NCBI GenBank assembly: GCA_025360815.1
Contig: JANYBL010000005.1
Location: 62,001-126,000, forward strand
Direction: 5' to 3'
From: Burkholderiales bacterium
Lineage (GTDB): Bacteria > Pseudomonadota > Gammaproteobacteria > Burkholderiales > Usitatibacteraceae
DNA length: 64,000 bases
Within the stretch, counting starts at the first letter, position 1, and every line of letters begins with the position of its first letter. The position numbers and the translations under genes were made by a program. Under the pieces are notes generated by a model, which was given only the letters and a program-made list of their open reading frames with translations, did not search any database and was not told the origin of the DNA. Below are positions 36,756 to 44,921 of the stretch, piece by piece.

Positions 36756-38741
36756 ATGGCTTCAGCTGTTCTTAGCAACACGTCGCAGAGATGGTTACGT
36801 AGAGTGTCACATACTCTTCGCAACTTATTCATTTCTTCCTTTTTTCCCATTTTGGCAATTAATTTTCTGGTCGCGGAAGCAAGCGCGGCCCAGCTTATCG
36901 ATGCCGCGTATCCCGGCACATTGGCGTTGACGGTTGACGTCACTGATTCTGCACGTAAGATTTTTCGGGTCAGTGAAACTATTCCGGTTAAATCAGGCGC
37001 AATGCGTTTGGCGTTTCCCAAATGGATTCCCGGCGAGCATGGCCCCACCGGCCCAATTGATGGCGTCACAGGACTCAAGATCAGTGCGAACGGCCAGCGG
37101 GTGGCCTGGCGGCGTGATCTTCAAGATATGTATATTTTGCATATCGACGTGCCAGCTGGCGTAACGAAGCTTGATGTGGAATTCCAGCTTCTTTCGCCCG
37201 CGGGTGGCAATTTTGGCGCAGGTGTTTCAGCCACGCCCCGCATGACGGTGCTGGAGTGGAACCAGGTCTTGTTTTATCCAGCCGACTATGCCTCAAATTG
37301 CATCAATGTTGCGGCCGCCATCAAAGTGCCTGCGGGTTGGTCTATTGCGACTGCATTGGAAAAAACGACCAGCAGCAATACTGGCGCGACATTCAAGGCC
37401 GTGAATTTGACCGAGCTGGTTGATTCCCCGCTCATGGCGGGCCTGTACTTTCAGCGGTTTGATTTGGCGCCGGGCGCATCGCCGCCCGTGCATCTGAATA
37501 TTGTTGCGGATCGTCCTGAGAATTTGAAATTGAGCGAGCAACAGATCAAGGATCACCAAATGTTGGTCAAGCAGGCGGTGGCGTTATTTGGTGCGCAGCA
37601 TTACGACCGATATGAATTTCTGTTGGCGCTTTCCGAGCGCACGGTGCATTTTGGCCTAGAGCATCATCAGTCCAGCGACAATCGTGCGCCGGCGGAATTT
37701 TTCACTGCGCCTGAATATTATTTGGCGGGCCCGACGCTCTTGCCGCATGAATATGTACATTCGTGGAACGGTAAATTTCGCCGCCCCTCTGGCTTGACCA
37801 CACCCAATTTCAGCGTGCCGATGGAGGGCGAGCTATTGTGGGTTTACGAAGGGCTGACGAACTACTTGGGTGAAGTACTGGCGGCGCGCTCAGGCATGTG
37901 GAATGCCGAGCAATATCGTGACGCTTTGGCCATTACGGCTGCCGAGATGGATCACCGTCCCGGCCGCGCATGGCGTCCGCTGCGCGATACGGCCGATCAG
38001 GCTCAAGTGCTTTATAACGCGCCACGTGCTTGGGAAAATTATCGTCGTCTGGTTGATTTTTATCCCGAGGGAACCTTGCTATGGCTAGATGTGGATACAC
38101 GTTTGCGCGAACTTTCTGGCGGCAAAAAATCAATCGATGATTTCACTAAAATTTTTCACGGTAACGATGCTGCCTTTGCTAAAACCAGCCACGATGTAAA
38201 GCCTTATGATTTCGAGGACGTCGTGAAAACACTAAACGCTGTTCAGTCTGCTGATTGGGCGGCTTTCCTGCGCAAACGTCTTGACGCGACTGACGAACGT
38301 GCGCCGTTGGACGGAATTACGCGCGGCGGCTGGAAGCTTGCCTATACCGACAAGCCGACCGAGGTATTCAAAGCAAAACGAAAAGATAGCAAGCAGCTAA
38401 ATCTGATGTATTCGATCGGGCTTAAAGTAGCGGCTGACAAAGGTCCTGGTTCAGAACCCGGCGAAATTGCCGATGTGTTGTGGGCCAGCCCTGCCTTCGA
38501 TGCCGGTTTAGCGCCGGGCTTAAAAATCATTGCGATCGACGGCGAAGCGTTTGACGCCGATCTGCTCACTAACGCGATCTCGCGCGCACAAAATGACAAA
38601 AAACCGATTGAACTTTTGGTATCGAATCAGGACTATTTCTCAACCGTGCGCATTAAATATGACGCTGGCAACAAGTATCCGAGGCTGGTACGTGTTGATG
38701 GCAAGCCTGATTTTTTGACCGAAATTTCCAAGGCCAAATAA
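36756..38741 (+). CDS. M61-family metallopeptidase (glycyl aminopeptidase type) with PDZ domain
   Basis: 661 aa from ATG 36756; a longer frame begins at 36669 but this start gives an N-terminal export signal (about 22-46). The zinc motif HEYVH (His331, Glu332, His335; LLPHEYVHSWNGK) and the downstream EGLTNYLGE glutamate are intact, with the M61 N-terminal beta-sandwich before them. A PDZ domain closes the protein (LWASPAFDAGLAPGLKIIAIDGE). Expected activity: removal of N-terminal Gly/Ala from peptides in the periplasm. Confidence 0.9.
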   Translation: MASAVLSNTSQRWLRRVSHTLRNLFISSFFPILAINFLVAEASAAQLIDAAYPGTLALTVDVTDSARKIFRVSETIPVKSGAMRLAFPKWIPGEHGPTGPIDGVTGLKISANGQRVAWRRDLQDMYILHIDVPAGVTKLDVEFQLLSPAGGNFGAGVSATPRMTVLEWNQVLFYPADYASNCINVAAAIKVPAGWSIATALEKTTSSNTGATFKAVNLTELVDSPLMAGLYFQRFDLAPGASPPVHLNIVADRPENLKLSEQQIKDHQMLVKQAVALFGAQHYDRYEFLLALSERTVHFGLEHHQSSDNRAPAEFFTAPEYYLAGPTLLPHEYVHSWNGKFRRPSGLTTPNFSVPMEGELLWVYEGLTNYLGEVLAARSGMWNAEQYRDALAITAAEMDHRPGRAWRPLRDTADQAQVLYNAPRAWENYRRLVDFYPEGTLLWLDVDTRLRELSGGKKSIDDFTKIFHGNDAAFAKTSHDVKPYDFEDVVKTLNAVQSADWAAFLRKRLDATDERAPLDGITRGGWKLAYTDKPTEVFKAKRKDSKQLNLMYSIGLKVAADKGPGSEPGEIADVLWASPAFDAGLAPGLKIIAIDGEAFDADLLTNAISRAQNDKKPIELLVSNQDYFSTVRIKYDAGNKYPRLVRVDGKPDFLTEISKAK

Positions 38742-38800
38742 GGTCAAATCTTGGAACGGACACAGCGCCCCGATTTGTGCCGATTGTAAGTTTTTAAAAA

Positions 38801-38828
38801 CAAAAAACGCCCGCTTGGGCGTTTTTTG
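38801..38828 (+). terminator. Intrinsic terminator after the M61 gene
   Basis: Twelve-bp stem CAAAAAACGCCC/GGGCGTTTTTTG with loop GCTT. Its A- and T-rich flanks allow use in both directions. Confidence 0.85.
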
Positions 38829-38912
38829 TTGGTTAAATATTTTGTCCATTTTTACGCAAGCTGCGCGTCAGCAATGCGAAAATTAACAGTTGGACAGCGG
38901 TGAAAAAGCTAC

Positions 38913-39626
38913 CTAGCTGATCAATCCAATTCTGATCGCTTTGATCACCGCTGCATGCTTGTTGTCACTTACCAATTTGCGACTGGCATTGCCGAGATGC
39001 CAGTTTACGGTGCGCTCGCAAACACCAATAATGATGCCAATGTCCCACGCCGTTTTGCCTTCCATTGTCCAGCGTAAGCACTCCAGTTCGCGGGCAGTGA
39101 GCTTTGCGAATTCTGCTTCAGGGTCCGGGTTCCAGATACGGTTCATTGCGGATTGTGCAAACGTGCCAAAAAGCTGCGCATCGGCCACTAGGCGCGAAAG
39201 CTCACGAGGGTCTGACGTCAATGGCCGGTCGCGGGCAAGACCGATTTTATAGCCGTTGCCGAGATGATCCCGCATTGAAATTGCGATGCCGCTATCGAAG
39301 TTGTAACGCTTCAAGTGCTCCCAAAGATCCGCTGCGCCTGCTTTTTGGTAAAGCTCGCGATTCCACACCAAAGGCAGATTACTGTTGTTAGAGTGCTGAA
39401 TAACAGGATCGTTGGCAATCAATTTCTCGTCGCGATAACTAGTCTTCCATGCGTCTGAGAAATTATTGACGTCCATCGCCCGAAACTTAGCGGTCCCTGC
39501 AATGCGAATGGTCATGAATGCCACTGCATGATTAAAGCCAAGATTGTCTGCAAACGAGACCAGCTCTTGCTTCAAAACTGCTCTGTTCGACACACTTAAA
39601 AGCGATGAATATAAATCGGTGATCAT
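38913..39626 (-). CDS. LuxR-type acyl-homoserine-lactone receptor/regulator
   Basis: 237 aa. All six residues of the AHL-binding signature are present: Trp60, Tyr64, Asp73, Pro74, Trp88 and Gly113 (AWKTSYRDE, NDPVIQ, LPLVWN, DSGIAIS). The C-terminal LuxR HTH (LTARELECLRWTMEGKTAWDIGIIIGVCERTVNWHL, about 174-210) is intact. No luxI-type synthase gene is in the window, so this is a solo or its synthase lies elsewhere. It is divergent from an RsaM-like gene, with a lux-box-like dyad between them and a perfect one 1 kb away. Confidence 0.9.
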   Translation of the reverse strand: MITDLYSSLLSVSNRAVLKQELVSFADNLGFNHAVAFMTIRIAGTAKFRAMDVNNFSDAWKTSYRDEKLIANDPVIQHSNNSNLPLVWNRELYQKAGAADLWEHLKRYNFDSGIAISMRDHLGNGYKIGLARDRPLTSDPRELSRLVADAQLFGTFAQSAMNRIWNPDPEAEFAKLTARELECLRWTMEGKTAWDIGIIIGVCERTVNWHLGNASRKLVSDNKHAAVIKAIRIGLIS

Positions 39627-39904
39627 TTTTGGCTTCCTGAGCTAAAAAATATCCCGTGCGACGTCGACGTGCGGATTGTTTGCAATTTGTGCGACAACTT
39701 AGCGACTCTTTATTGATTGCAGGCAAGAATATCCTACTTATAGTCATGCTGACAAACCAAGCAATAATTTGGATGCGGTAGTTGCTCCGGCGGTGTGACG
39801 CGAGTGAATAGCAGAATATGGGCGTATTCAAATTGCTTTCGGATGAATAGGCATTGAGAATCCTCAAAGCCAGAGAATCGTGATTTTTAGTAAAAATTGC
39901 TCGA

Positions 39905-39924
39905 CCCTGTCAAACATGACAGCT
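39905..39924. promoter_or_regulatory. Lux-box-like dyad between luxR-type and rsaM-like genes
   Basis: CCCTGTCAAACATGACAGCT: perfect 6-bp arms CTGTCA/TGACAG around a four-base centre. It shares the CCTGTCA core with the box at 40612. For rsaM it would be centred about 115 bp before the start codon; for the LuxR gene about 290 bp before. Confidence 0.6.
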
Positions 39925-40026
39925 TCACGAATGTGCTTAACCGCTACCATCGATGGCATTAACCACCAACTCCCATTTGGCAGGCGCCACGCATCGGCGT
40001 GACCACGTCCGTCGGGCACAACCATC

Positions 40027-40491
40027 ATGATGAATCTCAATCGCGCTACTGCTGCTAACGCCGGCCGGAAACCAAGTTACTGTCCGTTTATCAGGCTGTC
40101 CATTGTTGAATTGACAAATGCGGATTTTGAGCATCGGCGAACTGAGTGGCAGTCGCTGCCCGCTTTGTTGCCCACTGGTTCGGCGTTGGGCACCCGAACA
40201 TTTTCTGATGAAACCTACTTTCCCACTGCGACGGGAATTGCGGCGTGGGAAATTTCAACGCCAAGCCAATCTGGCTGGCTTGATTGGGATTGGGCCGTGG
40301 TAGCGGGTGGCATCATCACGCTCATCAATCCGTCCGATATCCGCAGCAACCTAGTGCTCCTAGATCGGCAGAATCGTCTTTTGCCGATGCACGACACAAC
40401 AGCCATGTTGGCGGCAACGGTTTATCAGTTGCCATGGCGCGAGCACGTTGAGACGTTGCTCAGTAGATATCTAGAATTGGCATCAGGTTGA
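40027..40491 (+). CDS. RsaM-like (DUF4902-type) quorum-sensing modulator
   Basis: 154 aa. The start pattern RLSIVELTNADFEHRRTEWQSLPALL, the WLDWDWAVVAGG motif and the closing LPWREHVETLLSRYL resemble RsaM proteins of Burkholderia and Pseudomonas, which repress AHL quorum sensing and are encoded beside luxR genes. The assignment is by recall of the family pattern and by position next to a LuxR-type gene. ATG 40027 or 40030; no strong ribosome site. Confidence 0.55.
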   Translation: MMNLNRATAANAGRKPSYCPFIRLSIVELTNADFEHRRTEWQSLPALLPTGSALGTRTFSDETYFPTATGIAAWEISTPSQSGWLDWDWAVVAGGIITLINPSDIRSNLVLLDRQNRLLPMHDTTAMLAATVYQLPWREHVETLLSRYLELASG

Positions 40492-40611
40492 CGCGCTGCT
40501 ACCGTATTTTTGTTGCCTGTTTAGTTCTCATGCTGATGAACCGTGCAAATTTTCCTTACTTCTAAAAATATTTTAGAAAAATAGCGCTTATAAAACAGTT
40601 GGTTATGACAT

Positions 40612-40631
40612 ACCTGTCAGAGTTGACAGGT
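40612..40631 (+). promoter_or_regulatory. Perfect lux-box-like palindrome upstream of a small peptide gene
   Basis: ACCTGTCAGAGTTGACAGGT: uninterrupted 8-bp inverted repeat (ACCTGTCA/TGACAGGT) with centre GAGT, very close to lux/cep boxes. If centred at -42.5, transcription starts near 40664, about 83 bp before the peptide start. Confidence 0.78.
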
Positions 40632-40746
40632 TCGAAAAAGTTGGGAATGAGTTGAAATAGCAATACGGTGTTTGTGAAGCGCTCCAACCACCCAGCACTC
40701 TCAGCCAGATTCAAACGCACTCTCACACATTTAAAGGACAACGCTC

Positions 40747-40881
40747 ATGTTTACCCAAACTAAATTTGAAGATCAGCAAAATGCACAAGAGCTCAGCAAC
40801 GAAATGAATGAAATCAATTTGCTTAACGATATCGAACTCGGTGGCGTTGGCGGCGGCTTTGCTTTTGTTGGTGGTAACTAA
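40747..40881 (+). CDS. 44-aa peptide with double-glycine motif, predicted quorum-controlled
   Basis: AAAGGA lies eight bases before the ATG. The product is acidic and polar at first (MFTQTKFEDQQNAQELSNEM), then NEINLLNDIELGG, then the tail VGGGFAFVGGN. The first part looks like a leader for a GG-cutting peptidase/ABC exporter, with hydrophobic residues before the Gly pair, though their spacing is one residue off the class II bacteriocin consensus (-4/-7). The predicted mature part is only 11 residues, half of them Gly. No exporter gene is in the window. Function unknown; signal peptide, bacteriocin-like or scaffold roles are possible. Confidence 0.72.
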   Translation: MFTQTKFEDQQNAQELSNEMNEINLLNDIELGGVGGGFAFVGGN

Positions 40882-40988
40882 CCAAGCAGTTCAGCGGAGG
40901 CATCAAGCCGCCTACACGATTGTCGTAAGAAATATTGAAGAACAGAATTCTTTGTAGTCGTTCGCTGTTGCTATCTTTTGACGTTGCA

Positions 40989-41040
40989 GCGCGGCTAGCG
41001 GACTACCGTTAATTTAGTAAGTGTGTGACCCGTTAGCGCG
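40989..41040 (+). other. Structured 3' untranslated segment of the peptide transcript
   Basis: GCTAGCGG (40994-41001) can pair with CCGTTAGC (41030-41037) in the 190-nt non-coding stretch between the peptide stop and the terminator. It could be an RNA element or a small RNA body. Confidence 0.35.
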
Positions 41041-41068
41041 AATCATCCCCTGTGCTATCGGTTTTTGA

Positions 41069-41107
41069 ATGCAGATATGGCACTCCAGCCATATCTGCGT
41101 TTTTTTT
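41069..41107 (+). terminator. Very strong intrinsic terminator of the peptide unit
   Basis: Thirteen-bp stem ATGCAGATATGGC/GCCATATCTGCGT (one T-G pair), six-base loop, then eight T. It isolates the peptide gene from the sigma operon downstream. Confidence 0.9.
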
Positions 41108-41752
41108 ACTTCTCAATTTCTGTCATTCCAAGATTGAAAATTAGCGCATGAAAATCATATTTGCATCAAAAAATAAAATGGTATGAAAACTGCGTACCGT
41201 TTACTTGTCGCTATTTTTTGTTTGTGCGTGATGATCGCGGCTTGGATACCATTTTGGATCAGATAAAAAAGCAAATATCGAGAGTAAGAATTTAAAGCTA
41301 AATTCTTCGGCTTGGAAGGCTGTCCTCGTGATTGATTTTATGCGATGCGTGTATCGCAGAAGCGCGAAGAACTTCAATGTCACCCAACTGCATCTATGGC
41401 GGCTCAAAGCGGCTCGAAAGAACCTTGCAACAATCGAACACCTACTCACGGTTGGCCCGGACGGTCAATCCGGGGCAACCATTAAACTCAAGCCTGTGGC
41501 TCGACCGCTGATCGACACGGTTGCCTCAAGCAGGCACTCACGGGGGTTTGCGCCGGTCAAAGTTTAGGCCCTCCGATGGATTGAATCTGTTCAATCCACC
41601 CACCGCAAACCCGTTGGGGGCAATAAATTTATTGTCGAAAGTCAACATATCCGTTTGAACCTGTTAGCTGTTTTGTGCGACTCAAGCACAGATACCGATA
41701 ACAACGATAAATTGCCTGACGCCTGCTTCGTTTGGTGCTGGCGGCAGTCAAT
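41108..41752. other. Upstream region of the sigma operon
   Basis: About 640 bp. A 79-codon GTG-initiated frame at 41328-41567 has no recognisable domain and no ribosome site; I do not call it a gene. No lux-like box or ECF-type promoter was evident by eye. Confidence 0.35.
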
Positions 41753-42307
41753 ATGGAAGAACTGATCAAAAAAATAGCGGCTAAAGACGAGCAAGCGCTT
41801 GCAACATTGCACAGCCTTATGCACCGTCGGATAACAGCGTTTGCGTTGCAACGGCTAGGCAATTCGCAATTGGCCGAGGAGGTTATGTTGGAAACATTAT
41901 TTGAAGTCTGGAATCATGCACCAAAGTTTGCGGGGGGTTCACAGGTATCCACGTGGATTTTAGGTATTGCGCGCCACAAAGCGCTTGATAAGTTACGCAA
42001 GCTTCAGCAAGGCAAGCCTTGGCTTGAGGAATGGACTGACGAGCACTTGGAAATCGATTCTGGCGAAGTTGAAAGTATTGAACGGATCACAAATGCTGAA
42101 CTTACAACCGCCCTGCACAATTGCATGAAGGAGTTGCCAACTCTGCAACGCGAATGCCTACATCTCGTTTTTTATCAGGAGTTTAGATTGGAAGATATTG
42201 CCCGCATTCAGGATTGCCCGCCCAATACGGTCAAGACCCGCCTGTTTCATGCGCGGCGCAAGCTGCGTGATTGCTTGGCCGCGTGTGGACATGGAGAGCG
42301 ATCATGA
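41753..42307 (+). CDS. ECF-type RNA polymerase sigma factor
   Basis: 184 aa from ATG 41753. Sigma region 2 (RRITAFALQRLGNSQLAEEVMLETLFEVWNHAPKF) and region 4 (LPTLQRECLHLVFYQEFRLEDIARIQDCPPNTVKTRLFHARRKL) are complete. The stop overlaps the anti-sigma start (ATGA). Clearly paralogous to the sigma at 55276: both have STWILGIARHKALD. Confidence 0.92.
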   Translation: MEELIKKIAAKDEQALATLHSLMHRRITAFALQRLGNSQLAEEVMLETLFEVWNHAPKFAGGSQVSTWILGIARHKALDKLRKLQQGKPWLEEWTDEHLEIDSGEVESIERITNAELTTALHNCMKELPTLQRECLHLVFYQEFRLEDIARIQDCPPNTVKTRLFHARRKLRDCLAACGHGERS

Positions 42308-42987
42308 AATATACAAAATTAACGCCCGAATCGCAGCAGAGCTTCTTGGAGCTGCTGCCTTGGTATGTCAATGGCACGTTGAAGAGCGATGACCGCCGCT
42401 CAATGGAATATTGTTTAGCGACTTATCCTGATTGTCGTGCCGAGCTTGAGTGGATGGATGGTGTTGCACAGCAGGTTCGTGGTGAGTCTTTTCCACTTAA
42501 TGAACAAGAAGGGTTAGATCGTTTGATGTCAATGGTACGAGCACAAGAATCAGGCAAACTTTTAGTGTTGTCGCGCCCGTCAGCGCCTCTTGGAGGGGCT
42601 GCAAGACAAGTATTGGGCACTGTTTCGCGCACCAAACTACAGCAGTGGATTAAACCGCTGATGGCGGTTGCGGCAACGCTTGCCGTGGTCCAAGTAGGAT
42701 TGAGCTTTATCGGCACACAATCCAGCGATCAAAGCGAGACGTTGCGGCCGCTCGGAACAGCCCAACCGATGCCACGCCACGCGATGATCCAGGCAACGTT
42801 TCGAGCCGATGCCAGTGAAACTAAGATCAGGGCGTTGCTTGCGCAGGTAGGCGCGGAAATTGTCAGCGGCCCCGGTGCGCTAGGTGTTTACACGCTTAGA
42901 GTGCCGATTAATAAGGCTGAGAACGCGTTAGCCGATCTAAGGCGCGCCACCACAATTATTGACAGCGCAACGCAGCTTCCCCAATAA
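42304..42987 (+). CDS. Membrane anti-sigma factor with C-terminal propeptide-like domain
   Basis: 227 aa. The cytoplasmic part (1-110) has LELLPWYVNGTLKSDDRRSMEYCLATYPDC, a zinc-finger-like anti-sigma region lacking the classic HxxxCxxC. One membrane segment follows at about 118-138. The periplasmic domain (about 165-225) reads QATFRADASETKIRALLAQ, then GAEIVSGPGALGVYTLRV, then ENALADLRRA: a beta-alpha-beta-beta-alpha pattern as in subtilisin propeptide/inhibitor I9 domains. It is coupled to its sigma and 9 bp from a subtilase gene. Confidence 0.85.
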   Translation: MKYTKLTPESQQSFLELLPWYVNGTLKSDDRRSMEYCLATYPDCRAELEWMDGVAQQVRGESFPLNEQEGLDRLMSMVRAQESGKLLVLSRPSAPLGGAARQVLGTVSRTKLQQWIKPLMAVAATLAVVQVGLSFIGTQSSDQSETLRPLGTAQPMPRHAMIQATFRADASETKIRALLAQVGAEIVSGPGALGVYTLRVPINKAENALADLRRATTIIDSATQLPQ

Positions 42988-42995
42988 GGGTTGCG

Positions 42996-44921
42996 ATGAG
43001 AAAATTTGCTCAAACGTTAGTCGTGCATGGACTGTTAGTCACTTTCAGCGCTACGGCATTTGCGGCACCTGCGTTGATGGCTGCAACATTGCCTGCATCA
43101 GCGCGTGGCGATGGCAAGGATATTGCGAAAGACAACTTAGTGTGTGATAAAGCTTCGCTGTCGAACTCGATGCAGGTGCTGACAAATGCGCGTAAGGTAG
43201 TTTGCAACGACCGCTTGGTCGCGGTCAGCGCCACCCCGCCTAATGCTGACCACAATAGCGGCAAGATTAGCCCGCCTTTGCTAGCCAAAACCCCGCAAGC
43301 GCTGCCTCAAGCGACCCTATCGATCGGGCAGTCCATCGCACCTTCGTCTCTCATCCCCGCCAAGCCCGTATCCCAGCTCCCATCCGCGCCGCCCGCAATT
43401 AGCGCAAACAGCGATGTGTTATTGCCGTCGTTGGTGGCTGTCAATTCCAGCTCCCTCCCTTCCGTCGCGCCGCCAAAATCGCCGGAAATGATGAATCAGT
43501 TAGCACCAAAAGGTGTCGCCGGAAAAATCGTGATAACGGAAGCAACAAACAAATTCGAGTCGGAGTCGACCAAGCAGGGAAGCACAATAAAAACTAACCC
43601 AACGCTCATGCAGCACGCTACGCAAATCACTAAGCCCGCCAGCGCAAACGAGACGGCAAAGCCAGCTAGTCCAGCAAATCCTGCTAAAACACCTTTACAG
43701 ATGTATGAATCCGGTCAGCTGGTGGTCTACTGGAAAGATGCTGGTGACGCAGCAATAGGTTTGATTGTGATGGCGCGCGAGTTCAAGTTGAACCCTGTTA
43801 GCGAGAATCGTTTACCTAATTTGGGCGGCGTAATAGCCACATTCAAACTATCATCTCAACGTGAAGCCGAGCGCGTAAAGGGTCTGTTGGCTGCACGTTA
43901 TCCAACTTGGCATATCGATTTTCAAACTCGCTACCTGCCGCACCAGAGTGTGCAACATGTTTCTTCGGGCGCCTCTAATCCAGCTCCCAATTCCCGACCA
44001 AGATTATTTGCCTCAGCTAAGATTGACTACCCAATGCCCGCCCCAGATGCGGGCATTGGCATTCGTGTGGGGCTTGTTGATACCCCGGTTGAGTCAAGTT
44101 ATGTTTTAAAAAATGCGACCATGGTGCGTCGCAGTTTCCTCAATCCCGGCGAGATCTCTGCGCCCGCTTCCCACGGCAACGCGCTGGCGGCATTGATTGC
44201 CGGGCGCGAAGATGCGAGCGATTTTATAGGCATTAGCCCAGGTGCCAGCTTGCATATTGCATCAATCATGCGTACCCAAGCCGGCCTCGGCGGTGGGATG
44301 GGGAGCAACGGCGCTAGCAATACCGCAACATTGGTGCGGGCACTTGATTGGCTGCTGGGCGAACGTGTTCAGATCATTAATCTGAGTCTCGGTGGTGCTG
44401 GCGATCGCATCATGGAAGAGGCGATTGGCAAGGTATTGCGTTCGCGGGTCATCATCATTGCAGCTGCGGGCAATCAGGGCGAAGATGCCCCGCCCAGCTA
44501 CCCGGCCGCGTACCCCGGCGTGATAGCGGTGACCGCGAGTGATGCGCTCGATCGCGTTTTTACGCAAGCGAATCGCGGTACTTATATTTCCCTCACAGCG
44601 CCAGGTGTTGATGTTTGGGTGCCGGATCCTTCTGGCGGGCGCTATGTCAGCGGAACGTCATTCGCGGCGGCAATAGTGAGTGGCGCAGTGGCCGTAATGC
44701 TTTCGCGTCACGTCGCTATTGATGTTGGCAATGTGCGCGGACTGCTATGTCGCTCTGCCCGCGATTTGGGCGGTGACGGAGTTGACCCCGTATTTGGCTG
44801 CGGGCTGCTTCAGCTCGGCGCGACACTCGCGGGATTGCCGATCGCTGCGCGAAGTGCGATGGTTTCTGCCGACGGCGCAACACCCAGCACTAAGGATAGC
44901 AGCTCCTTACAGCGACGATAA
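42996..44921 (+). CDS. Secreted S8 (subtilisin-like) serine peptidase
   Basis: 641 aa: signal peptide (to about 29), a 200-residue Pro/Ser/Ala/Lys-rich linker, a propeptide-like domain (about 236-312), then the catalytic domain with Asp362 (GLVDTP), His393 (SHGNALAALIAG), Asn493 (AAGNQGE) and Ser555 (SGTSFAA). The triad is complete. GNAL replaces the usual HGTHVA. The gene directly follows sigma and anti-sigma genes, so it may act in signalling or be their main target. Its last 112 bp overlap, antisense, the end of the next gene. Confidence 0.92.
   Translation: MRKFAQTLVVHGLLVTFSATAFAAPALMAATLPASARGDGKDIAKDNLVCDKASLSNSMQVLTNARKVVCNDRLVAVSATPPNADHNSGKISPPLLAKTPQALPQATLSIGQSIAPSSLIPAKPVSQLPSAPPAISANSDVLLPSLVAVNSSSLPSVAPPKSPEMMNQLAPKGVAGKIVITEATNKFESESTKQGSTIKTNPTLMQHATQITKPASANETAKPASPANPAKTPLQMYESGQLVVYWKDAGDAAIGLIVMAREFKLNPVSENRLPNLGGVIATFKLSSQREAERVKGLLAARYPTWHIDFQTRYLPHQSVQHVSSGASNPAPNSRPRLFASAKIDYPMPAPDAGIGIRVGLVDTPVESSYVLKNATMVRRSFLNPGEISAPASHGNALAALIAGREDASDFIGISPGASLHIASIMRTQAGLGGGMGSNGASNTATLVRALDWLLGERVQIINLSLGGAGDRIMEEAIGKVLRSRVIIIAAAGNQGEDAPPSYPAAYPGVIAVTASDALDRVFTQANRGTYISLTAPGVDVWVPDPSGGRYVSGTSFAAAIVSGAVAVMLSRHVAIDVGNVRGLLCRSARDLGGDGVDPVFGCGLLQLGATLAGLPIAARSAMVSADGATPSTKDSSSLQRR

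Noticed and set aside
41328-41567. 79-codon GTG frame upstream of the sigma operon
   Set aside because: No ribosome site, no recognised motif, basic and unstructured composition; probably chance.
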